NCBI GenBank assembly: GCA_020974905.1
Contig: CP087563.1
Span: 2,356,001-2,420,000 of the forward strand
From: Planctomycetes bacterium syqfu
GTDB taxonomy: Bacteria; Planctomycetota; Phycisphaerae; Phycisphaerales; Phycisphaeraceae
Reading direction: 5' to 3'
Length of the DNA: 64,000 nt
Shown here: positions 37,243 to 44,980 of the stretch, in pieces
How the letters are laid out: each line of letters begins with the position of its first letter
Numbering within the stretch: the stretch's first letter is position 1
Translations under genes and position numbers: made by a program
The notes under the pieces: generated by a model
The model's database searches: none
What the model saw: the letters and a program-made list of their open reading frames with translations, nothing else
What the model was told of the DNA's origin: nothing

Positions 37243-38047
37243 GAGTTCCCCCGGTATCAACCTCTTTTTGAATCAAATTAACACCCGTACGCTTCAGGGC
37301 GTTGGCATGTTTCCGAAGTAAGCCTGAATCGGTTATCAAACCAAACCAATCAGTGACACTTCCAAATCGCATCAAGGCACACTTGCCAATCTTGGTGTGG
37401 TCAGCCACAGCATAAACACGAGCTGAAGCACCAGCCATGCGTTTAAGCAACTGTCCTATTTCCGGATTGGTGTTGTAAACGTGCCCCATCAAGTCAATTG
37501 CATCTGCACCAATAAAGGCAACATCAGCCCGTATCAGTTCCAGACTATATTCGGTTAACGCCCCGGTGATATCCGGCGAATCATTTCGCAAGACGCCGCC
37601 TAGCAATATTACGGTGACGTTGGAACAGCCAAACAACTCCGAAGCAATCGGCAATGATGTGGTCACCACTGTAATGCCTCGAATATCAACCAGCTTCCGT
37701 GCTATCGCCAAGGTTGTGGTACTTGAATCAAGCATCACCGTCTGCCCAGGACGAATCAGCGAAACAGCAATATTGGCGATCTCTTCCTTTTCTTTGGTTT
37801 GCTCGTGCATTCGTTCCAGAAACCTGAATTCAAAGCTGATCTTTGGAGCTGGTGTCGCGCCACCATGCGTGCGAATCACCAACCCTTCATCAGCCATATC
37901 CTGCAAATCACGACGAATGGTCATGCTGCTAACACCAAACTCATCAGTCAACTCGTCAATGCTGCATTCGCCATGCTGCTGAATCAACTCCAGCATCCGA
38001 GTCCGACGTGTCTGAAAACTATGAGATGTCTGTATTTGTTTTTTCAT
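37235..38047 (-). CDS. DeoR/GlpR-family transcriptional regulator
   Basis: 270 residues. The N-terminal winged HTH is RMLELIQQHGECSIDELTDE followed by FGVSSMTIRRDLQDM; the sensor is a DeoR C-terminal sugar-phosphate-binding domain (VMLDSSTTTLAIARKL, VILLGGVLRN). It is embedded in the operon between the kinase and NagA-type genes, and an inverted repeat lies just upstream of its start. Probably a repressor of the amino-sugar operon released by a sugar phosphate. Confidence 0.9.
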   Translation of the reverse strand: MKKQIQTSHSFQTRRTRMLELIQQHGECSIDELTDEFGVSSMTIRRDLQDMADEGLVIRTHGGATPAPKISFEFRFLERMHEQTKEKEEIANIAVSLIRPGQTVMLDSSTTTLAIARKLVDIRGITVVTTSLPIASELFGCSNVTVILLGGVLRNDSPDITGALTEYSLELIRADVAFIGADAIDLMGHVYNTNPEIGQLLKRMAGASARVYAVADHTKIGKCALMRFGSVTDWFGLITDSGLLRKHANALKRTGVNLIQKEVDTGGTHG

Positions 38048-38055
38048 GTTCGTTT

Positions 38056-38072
38056 ATGTTTATATTAAACAT
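38056..38072. promoter_or_regulatory. Inverted repeat upstream of the DeoR-type gene
   Basis: ATGTTTA (38056-38062) and TAAACAT (38066-38072) are perfect 7-bp arms around TAT, ending 9 bp before the DeoR start codon. ATGTTCG (38047-38053) adjoins it. GlpR/DeoR-type proteins often recognise TTCG/TTTA-rich repeats, so this is a likely operator inside the operon. No good Shine-Dalgarno site is seen between it and the start. Confidence 0.45.
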
Positions 38073-38083
38073 TTCCTTTAAAG

Positions 38084-39388
38084 TCAAGAGACAATCTGAT
38101 TCGTAATCAATCGGTATGCGCCAAGGCATGTCGGCTTTTCACTTAGTATTGGGCAAACATCAACACCGAGCACATGAGCCTTGATGGCCAACCAATGCGC
38201 ACTATTTGCCCCACCCCCGAGCGACCAAACCTGCGAAGGCAATACATCAGGAAAGTGGACTTTGATCTGATTTTTCAGCGACATAGCGACTTTGTAATAA
38301 ATTGCCTGAACTTGATAAGGTATCTGCGAGCTCATTGCGCCACCTGAAAACTCAAAGCCCAATTCATCAAAATCAAAGTCCAACAACTCAACAGATCTGT
38401 CCATAACGGGCAACTGACTTGCCATCGCATCCAATGCTTCATAACTTAGATGCGGCGTGTATTTTTTGCGATAAACAGCCAGCAACCGTGCGGATACATC
38501 ACCAAACAGCATCCTGAAGTACAAACCGGAATACGGGGAAGGGCCTTGATAAATTCCGTGTTGCTGCAATGACACATCAAAGCCTGTTGCAGATCGAGCA
38601 GTCGCTAAAACAGTCCCGGTCGTTTCACAAACACCATCTTTCCCCAAAATATCAGCTGCCAGTACACCAGCATATTGATCCAGGCAACCAAGCGTAAAAC
38701 GGCAATCAGGGCTCAATTGATAACGCACGGAGGCTTCAGGAGTTATCACACCAAGTGATGTGCCTGCACGTTGAATAGCAGGAAAATGCAAAGCATTTGC
38801 CCCGATAGCATTCATCATATCCCCAAGCCAACACAATCGATGTATATCCACCATGCCGCTTAATCCCGCGACACCTGCCTCGGTAATCATTTTGCCGGTA
38901 AAGCAGTAAGTTAAATAGTCCGGCAAGAAACAAAAAAAGCATGATCTCTCCCATATTTCAGGTTGGTTCTGCTTTATCCATTGCAACTTCAAAGGAGCAC
39001 TGAACGCACCGATTTGGGGTATCCCCGAAAGACCATAAACATTGTCTACTGGTAATCGAACCGATTCGGCCCTTCGATCATCCCAGACAAGAAAGGGTGT
39101 AACAGGCTCAAACGCTTCATCCAACAACACAAAGGTATTAGCTTGCGTTGTAAAACTAATATTTCTAACAAGTCGATATGCATCCGGCGCAATATGCCTC
39201 AAATTATCAAGCAATTGCGTAAACGCTGACACAAAATCAACTAACAACATTTCTGACCAGCCACTGCACGGATGCTTAATTGGGGTGCTAACATCAGCTA
39301 CAGCTAGAAATTCATCATCACCTGCCAACAAGGCCGCCTTGAAATACGTTGTCCCCAAGTCAAATATCAGCGATGCAGCATCCATCAT
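38084..39388 (-). CDS. FGGY-family carbohydrate kinase
   Basis: 434 residues from the ATG at 39388. LIFDLGTTYFKAALL is the N-terminal phosphate-binding motif; FTLGCLDQYAGVLAADIL carries the catalytic Asp; and SLGGGANSAHWLAIKAHVLG is the C-terminal adenosine motif. It phosphorylates a ketose, polyol or amino sugar; the substrate cannot be told from motifs. First gene of the eight-gene operon, divergent from the symporter gene (417 bp between starts), so it probably traps the imported sugar. Confidence 0.88.
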   Translation of the reverse strand: MMDAASLIFDLGTTYFKAALLAGDDEFLAVADVSTPIKHPCSGWSEMLLVDFVSAFTQLLDNLRHIAPDAYRLVRNISFTTQANTFVLLDEAFEPVTPFLVWDDRRAESVRLPVDNVYGLSGIPQIGAFSAPLKLQWIKQNQPEIWERSCFFCFLPDYLTYCFTGKMITEAGVAGLSGMVDIHRLCWLGDMMNAIGANALHFPAIQRAGTSLGVITPEASVRYQLSPDCRFTLGCLDQYAGVLAADILGKDGVCETTGTVLATARSATGFDVSLQQHGIYQGPSPYSGLYFRMLFGDVSARLLAVYRKKYTPHLSYEALDAMASQLPVMDRSVELLDFDFDELGFEFSGGAMSSQIPYQVQAIYYKVAMSLKNQIKVHFPDVLPSQVWSLGGGANSAHWLAIKAHVLGVDVCPILSEKPTCLGAYRLITNQIVS

Positions 39389-39805
39389 GCCGTGCAACCA
39401 ATCTCTTAAATAAACTAATGTTCAAAGTTAACATATACCAACATTTCAAAAATGCAATGCCACGCCCTTAAAACAAACACAGCATTTCAGTCTCAACACC
39501 GCTACCAGGGCAGTACAGCACGCAAAATTGGTTAATAATAGCCTTTTTATCAAGGATATCTATTCTTTCACGACAATCGATTTGAAAATCCTCTTGAGTC
39601 GCGTACAATCTCAATGTTTACTTGTGTTTGACTTTGTTTTTTTTGAACTTTCATACAATTCAGAGTCTTCTTGGCGTTGAAGAAGGTGTACGCTGCTTGA
39701 TCTGATTCTTCATCCCAGAAGTGCTCGGTCACACAAACAAGAAAGAGCACTTTTGCCCACCCCACGAAACAATCCATTGGATCATTACAAGATTGGTAGT
39801 CCCAT
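39389..39805. other. Divergent promoter region between kinase operon and symporter
   Basis: 417 bp without a convincing gene. AT-rich segments such as GGTTAATAATAGCC near 39531 and TTCATACAATTCAGAG near 39650 are candidate promoter pieces, but I could not define a -35/-10 pair with confidence. A reverse open frame of 87 codons at 39568-39831 has no family resemblance and overlaps the symporter start. Confidence 0.5.
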
Positions 39806-42112
39806 ATGAGCTGGATCGACTGGTTAATCATTATCGTGCCTGGGATCGGAGTGATGGGTCTGGGTATTTATACTCGTCGCTACATTCGCAGCGTAGCGGA
39901 CTTTCTTTCAGCAGGGCGCGTTTGTGGTCGTTATGTCATCAGTGTTGGTGATGTCGCAAACGCGATCTCCATCATTGGCCTTGTAGCGTATGTAGAAATT
40001 CATTACAAAACAGGCTTTGCTTTGGCATTCTGGAACAACCTGATTTTACCGATCGGCCTGGTTTTATCCTTGACGGGATATTGCACGTATCGGTTCCGTG
40101 AAACAAAAGCGATGTCTCTGGGACAGTTTCTGGAATTACGGTACAGCCGGCGATTTCGTATTTTCGCTTCCGCATTGCGTTCAATCACGGAAATGCTGGC
40201 TAACATGATCATGCCAGCAATTGCCGCTCGTTTTTTTATCGCTTTTCTGGGATTACCGTATTATACAAGCCTCTTTGGATACACGATTCCTACATTCATT
40301 GTGGTCTTGGTTTTCATTACATCCCTGGGAATCACGATGATCTGCATGGGTGGAACATTAACCCTACTGGTTACCGACGCGGTTCAAGGCATGATCTGTT
40401 ATCCACTGATGGTCGCATTCATCATTTTTATTTTATGCAAATTTTCGTGGAGTGAAGAAATTATGCCGGTGATGATGGATCGTGTGGCCGGGGAGAGTTT
40501 CATCAATCCATATGACATTTATCAACTACGAGACTTCAATGTTTTCTCACTCGTTGTGGTGATCACCGCAACAATCATGCATCGAGCAAGTTGGATTGGT
40601 GCTGGCTATTCAACCGCCGCAAAATCACCACATGAACAGAAGATGGCTGGATTGCTTGGCACATGGCGCAATGCGATGGTGATGACGCTGTACGTACTCA
40701 TCGCTGTGGCGATACTAACACTGCTCAATCATAAAAATTTCAGCAGTGACGCCAAGGAAGTTCGAACCGCACTGGCAGCACGAACGGCAGAACAAGTCGT
40801 AGAGGATTCAGAACTGCGTTCAAAATTAACAGAACGTTTGGCTGCAATTCCTGCGCATCAACACACTGTCAATGTTGACCCACCACTATCACAGGAACAG
40901 AATCTGGATACACCTTACCTGGACATTGCACATCAAACCTTACTCGAAGGTGAAGCACAAGAAAGCAAGGCCCATGAAAAATTTCAGGAATTTAGAACCC
41001 TCTTTCATCAACTATCAATGGCATTTTCCATGCGAGAGATGTTGCCGACAGGTCTCCTGGGATTGTTCGGCTTGCTGATGATCATGGCCATGATTTCCAC
41101 TGATGACACGCGCATCTTCAGTGCGTCATTGACCATCACGCAAGACGTGATTTTGCCACTGAAGAAAAAACCTCTCTCCCCTAAACAACACATATGGGTC
41201 ATTCGTTTTGTTTCAATTGGAGTGGGAATCTTCTTTATCATCGGTTCATTTTTCATGTCACAGTTGGATTATATCCAGCTATTCGTGACGATCATCTGCT
41301 CATTGTGGATGGGAGGCTGCGGGCCGTTGATGATTTTAGGACTGTATAGTCGATTCGGAACCACTGCGGGGGCATGGGCTTCGCTATTATCCGGAATGTT
41401 CATCTCTGTCTTCAGTATTCTCATTCAACGTAACTGGGCAGGGATCGTCTATCCCTGGCTCAATAATATGGGCTGGATTGAATCAATCGACAAATTTCTG
41501 CAAGCCGTCTCCGGCCCATTTAATCCATACATCGTATGGACAATGAATCCTGTGAAATTTCCCATTAATTCATATGAAATATATCTTGCAACAATGATGT
41601 TCACGCTAACGATCTACATCGTTGTTTCAAAACTAACCATGAAAGAACCGTTTAATCTCGACCGAATGCTCCATCGTGGTAAATACAATCTGGATCACGA
41701 AAACAAAGAGCAAATCCGTTGGTCGGCTAAAACTGCCTTAACCAAGATCATCGGAATCACACCCGATTACACAAAGGGCGATAAAATCATCGCCTGGGGT
41801 GTGTTTTTCTACTCCTTTGGATATGCTTTCTGTGGTATGTTTCTGGCAATTGTGATTTGGAATTCATTCTCCCCATGGCCTTTAGAATGGTGGGGACATT
41901 ACTTCTTTGTTGTGTTCTTACTCGTTCCACTTGTCATTGCCTTTATCACAACAATCTGGTTTGGCATTGGTGGCGTCATAGACTTATTTCGACTGTTTCG
42001 AGATCTTAATAACCGGCAAATCAACGATCTGGACAATGGCAGTGTAGTGGGACATGTATCACTAGCAGATAAGGCTCAAGTAGAAGAAATCGAAAAAGAT
42101 GCATCAACATAA
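39806..42112 (+). CDS. Sodium:solute symporter (SSS family) with a long hydrophilic insertion
   Basis: 768 residues, longer than typical SSS sugar transporters (about 500-600). Multiple hydrophobic helices start with WLIIIVPGIGVMGLGIYTRR and continue to the end; GDVANAISIIG and the region around MHRASWIGAGYSTAAKSP fit the family core. Residues ~310-405 form a hydrophilic, charged segment (TALAARTAEQVVEDSELRSK) between helices. It probably imports a sugar or amino sugar with sodium for the divergent kinase/NagA operon, and it is the only transporter in the window. A C-terminal charged tail follows the last helix. Confidence 0.88.
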   Translation: MSWIDWLIIIVPGIGVMGLGIYTRRYIRSVADFLSAGRVCGRYVISVGDVANAISIIGLVAYVEIHYKTGFALAFWNNLILPIGLVLSLTGYCTYRFRETKAMSLGQFLELRYSRRFRIFASALRSITEMLANMIMPAIAARFFIAFLGLPYYTSLFGYTIPTFIVVLVFITSLGITMICMGGTLTLLVTDAVQGMICYPLMVAFIIFILCKFSWSEEIMPVMMDRVAGESFINPYDIYQLRDFNVFSLVVVITATIMHRASWIGAGYSTAAKSPHEQKMAGLLGTWRNAMVMTLYVLIAVAILTLLNHKNFSSDAKEVRTALAARTAEQVVEDSELRSKLTERLAAIPAHQHTVNVDPPLSQEQNLDTPYLDIAHQTLLEGEAQESKAHEKFQEFRTLFHQLSMAFSMREMLPTGLLGLFGLLMIMAMISTDDTRIFSASLTITQDVILPLKKKPLSPKQHIWVIRFVSIGVGIFFIIGSFFMSQLDYIQLFVTIICSLWMGGCGPLMILGLYSRFGTTAGAWASLLSGMFISVFSILIQRNWAGIVYPWLNNMGWIESIDKFLQAVSGPFNPYIVWTMNPVKFPINSYEIYLATMMFTLTIYIVVSKLTMKEPFNLDRMLHRGKYNLDHENKEQIRWSAKTALTKIIGITPDYTKGDKIIAWGVFFYSFGYAFCGMFLAIVIWNSFSPWPLEWWGHYFFVVFLLVPLVIAFITTIWFGIGGVIDLFRLFRDLNNRQINDLDNGSVVGHVSLADKAQVEEIEKDAST

Positions 42113-42167
42113 ACTTAAATGATAAGACGGACTTTCAAGTAAGTTCACTTAACCAGAAATTTGAGAC

Positions 42168-42446
42168 ATGGTTGATGTGATTCCCTCTTCTTCATGCCCT
42201 GGAAGTGTGCCAAGGACATCATGTGGCCTCCAACAACGTCTTTACCAGTACCAGGCTTGCTACAACACTGAACGTCCGCACCAGGAACTTAATAGCCTGA
42301 CACCCGAGAAAGCTTGGCATGAAAATAAGCTCACTGAACCGATGCCAATCAGAGCTGTTGACTTTCCTTGCCACACTCCTCATATCCGTGTTCAACGCAG
42401 TCGCTTCGGCAGCGATGCCAAACTGCTGGTGACAAGATCACGATGA
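42168..42446 (+). pseudogene. C-terminal fragment of an rve-type (IS3/IS481-like) transposase, copy 1
   Basis: The frame contains QYQACYNTERPHQELNSLTP and EKAWHENKLTEPMPIRAVDF, the end of an integrase-core transposase (Y-N-x-x-RPH-Q-x-L-x2-x-TP). The upstream catalytic core is missing. The last 200 bp and the non-coding sequence to about 42790 are clearly homologous to 58500-58880, a second dead copy in the same orientation. Confidence 0.75.
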
Positions 42447-42469
42447 ACCGTCTTGCAGCGTAAGAACCC

Positions 42470-42645
42470 GATCTATAGCGTTTTGCGTCAAGACATACCG
42501 CTTTATTCTCACTTCCATCAAGACACCCGCAGGAATCTGCTGTGCAACTTCCAGCGGCATGGCAGTGAAAATCAAAGCCGCTGGAAGCCGAAGGACTCCC
42601 GCGGGTTCCTTGCCGGGCGGCAGATATGGATGCAATACGCGCTAA
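42470..42645. repeat. ~175-bp structured insertion in the IS remnant
   Basis: This segment is absent from the otherwise alignable copy at 58.7 kb. Inside it CTTCCAGCGGC (42548-42558) pairs perfectly with GCCGCTGGAAG (42577-42587), and CCCGCGGG follows near 42598. The ends CTATAGCG... and ...CGCGCTA are weakly inverted. It may be a small non-autonomous element or a structured RNA; the boundaries are approximate and no gene is evident. Confidence 0.4.
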
Positions 42646-42811
42646 ATCCGGATATCCACTGAGTAAAGCATAGAGATGTGAATGTTGCCGCATGTGCATT
42701 AAACCTTTCGTGAAAAGAAGTAAGCAAAATCAAGTACACCTGGGACTTATATAACCGGCCAATGCATCGCAACAATCCGCTGCACCGCTATAACAAAACA
42801 ATTTCAAAATA

Positions 42812-42845
42812 AATTTTGTACAAATCAATTGATTTGTACAAAATT
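42812..42845. promoter_or_regulatory. 34-bp perfect palindrome, AraR-like double operator
   Basis: A perfectly symmetric 34-bp sequence centred on CAATTG. Each half contains TTTGTACAAAT, itself nearly palindromic, so it reads as two adjacent operators. B. subtilis AraR, which has the same GntR-plus-LacI-sensor architecture as the next gene, binds ATTTGTAC-type palindromes. A weaker TTAGTACATA follows at 42844-42853. Located about 65 bp upstream of the regulator start. Confidence 0.75.
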
Positions 42846-42911
42846 AGTACATACGATAATTGAAAATGACATTACTCAAGCCAGTCGTGCTTCATTCAAT
42901 CGAGAACACAC

Positions 42912-44153
42912 GTGCCGCAAACAATCGAAACACAATCTCGGCAAAAACGATCCAAGGCCCACCTTAAATCCCAAGCCATCAGGAATCTGGCAAATGAAAT
43001 GAGTTGGATACTCTCGCAGCCCCCCACCTGTGTTGGAGCTAGAATCCGACCCGAGGAAGAGTTGGCGAATGAATTGGGAATCACCCGGCGGATAGTACGC
43101 GAAGCGATCAAGCTGTATACCGAGAAAGGAGTCCTCGTCCGACGACAGGGAAGCGGTACCTATGTCCGGCGCGTGCACTCCCATCCCACAGATACGCCAG
43201 AAAGCAAGGCTTTTGGCTTAACCCATGAAGATATGTTCACAGATCTGACGACCACTGACATCAGGACACAACCGCTTAATCAGGGACTCGTCGGCAAAAC
43301 CATGCAAAGTCTGCGTATCGGCTTATGGTCGGATTGGCAACTTTCGCCACCGCACACCACCACACATATCGTCCTGTCGATGTTCATGCGACATGCACAA
43401 CTTGCAGGTCACACCATGACCATACACTCACAAGTGGCCAGTTCACAACAGGCATTACCGGTCCAGGAAATGGCCAGGCAACTTGAACATGCCAGTGATG
43501 ACGGGTTTCTCGTCGGTGCTCAATATGCTCATACTTTTCTCGCTGCAAGAGAGAAGGCGCAATCCGAATGTCCGTACCTGTTTTACAGTATGGGCAGCAG
43601 CATTGTTGATTGGGATTCATTAATCTATGTTGACACTGAACGGGCTTCCCAGCGCGCTTTACAACATCTGGTGGAATGTGATTATCAACGCATTGGCACG
43701 ATCGCTCTGCACACCACCGAACAATGCAATATTGAACACCATGTCCATCGCGGCGTGATGCTCAGAGCCGATTTATGCATGGACTTTCATGTCTATGCAC
43801 ACGATATGGGCGTGGCATCAAGTATGCAGGCGACGCGTGAGTTACTGGCAAAAGCCAATGGTAAACTGGATGCGATTTACGTGGCTAACGATATGGTTCT
43901 CGTCGGAGTCATCGAAGCATTGAAGCGTGAAAATCTCACACCTGGAAAAGACATTGCAATCATCACCCTGGCTAACCGCGGCTATCCTTTGCCACGCGGA
44001 TATAACTGGTCATCAATGGTATTCAATCCTGAAAGCTTTGCTTCGACCACCATCCGACAGATCAGTCACCATATTGAATACCCAGATATAGCCACATCCA
44101 ACCTGGCGATCCAGGCAACTTTCTGTGTAGGTGATACCCACCAATTGTCATGA
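42912..44153 (+). CDS. AraR-type regulator (GntR HTH plus LacI-like sensor)
   Basis: 413 residues. The winged helix includes ARIRPEEELANELGITRRIV, REAIKLYTEKGVLVRRQGSG and TYVRRV, the GntR signature. From ~135 (LRIGLWSDWQLSPPHTTTHI) a periplasmic-binding-like sugar sensor follows, ending in DIAIITLANRGYP and TTIRQISHHIEY. The architecture and the TTTGTACAAA palindromes upstream both resemble B. subtilis AraR. It precedes a pseudopilin (39 bp) and a GH71 gene on the same strand and likely represses them until a glucan-derived or other sugar binds. The start may also be a few codons downstream. Confidence 0.9.
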   Translation: MPQTIETQSRQKRSKAHLKSQAIRNLANEMSWILSQPPTCVGARIRPEEELANELGITRRIVREAIKLYTEKGVLVRRQGSGTYVRRVHSHPTDTPESKAFGLTHEDMFTDLTTTDIRTQPLNQGLVGKTMQSLRIGLWSDWQLSPPHTTTHIVLSMFMRHAQLAGHTMTIHSQVASSQQALPVQEMARQLEHASDDGFLVGAQYAHTFLAAREKAQSECPYLFYSMGSSIVDWDSLIYVDTERASQRALQHLVECDYQRIGTIALHTTEQCNIEHHVHRGVMLRADLCMDFHVYAHDMGVASSMQATRELLAKANGKLDAIYVANDMVLVGVIEALKRENLTPGKDIAIITLANRGYPLPRGYNWSSMVFNPESFASTTIRQISHHIEYPDIATSNLAIQATFCVGDTHQLS

Positions 44154-44192
44154 TCGGTTCTGCGCATTGTATATTTATCAGGAGACACCAAA

Positions 44193-44945
44193 ATGCCGCC
44201 CTTAACGCATGAATTAAGTCCAATTCGTCAAGCTTTCACACTCATTGAACTGCTGGTTGTCATATCCATCATTTCCATACTGATTAGCATCCTTTTACCG
44301 GCATTGTCATCAGCTAAAGAGCAGGCCAAGGCCACACAATGTCAATCACAACTCAGGCAAATCGGCCTGACACAAATGATGTATGTCCAGGACAATAAAG
44401 ATTATTTCAGTGTTGTCCAACTCTCGGGGGCCAATGCAACCTGGGTAGCCAAAATCCTCCCATATCTATCCAACGATGGTGAAGGTCAAACATGGGGAGA
44501 CCTGGCTGGACACATGCAATTGGTCTGCCCCTCCCATCCAGCAATGGACGTCATTGGCTCGACAAGCTGGCCTAACTACGGCATGAATTTCCGACTCGGA
44601 CCTGGCCCCTACCCCTTCCAGACCAATTGGACGCGAATTGACGAATTGCCGATGCATGGCAAAACCCTTATGTATACCGAAGCCGGTTTTAACAATACGT
44701 CCACACTATTTAACGCAGCACCGTGGGAAACGCATAAATCCAGCTATGTGGGCGGCGCATATGGTTATGGCGGTGTCTATAAACCTGGTATCCATCAGCG
44801 AAAGTATAACAACATTGTTTATATTGATGGGCACGTTAATACATTTGCGGATATCGCCCGGGTCAATACCGAACCTTACAAACTATATGATGGCAATACA
44901 GGTAGTCTCTTTTCACCTGGAGTCGCTGCTAATCCAACTTGGTAA
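44193..44945 (+). CDS. Type-IV-pilin-like pseudopilin
   Basis: 250 residues, starting 10 bp after AGGAGA. The leader [14 protein letters not shown] precedes [20 protein letters not shown] and [13 protein letters not shown]. The soluble domain has several Trp/Tyr-rich strands and ends with the signature [20 protein letters not shown] (H-X10-DG). It lies between an AraR-type regulator and a GH71 glucanase, 35 bp before the latter, so it is co-expressed with a secreted polysaccharide-degrading enzyme. Confidence 0.9.
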   Translation: MPPLTHELSPIRQAFTLIELLVVISIISILISILLPALSSAKEQAKATQCQSQLRQIGLTQMMYVQDNKDYFSVVQLSGANATWVAKILPYLSNDGEGQTWGDLAGHMQLVCPSHPAMDVIGSTSWPNYGMNFRLGPGPYPFQTNWTRIDELPMHGKTLMYTEAGFNNTSTLFNAAPWETHKSSYVGGAYGYGGVYKPGIHQRKYNNIVYIDGHVNTFADIARVNTEPYKLYDGNTGSLFSPGVAANPTW

Positions 44946-44980
44946 ATATTACTTTTCAACTGATATGAGGAGTCTTTGGC

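Noticed and set aside
39568-39831. 87-codon reverse frame between kinase and symporter genes
   Set aside because: Low-complexity composition without recognisable motif, and it overlaps the symporter start; treated as promoter region.
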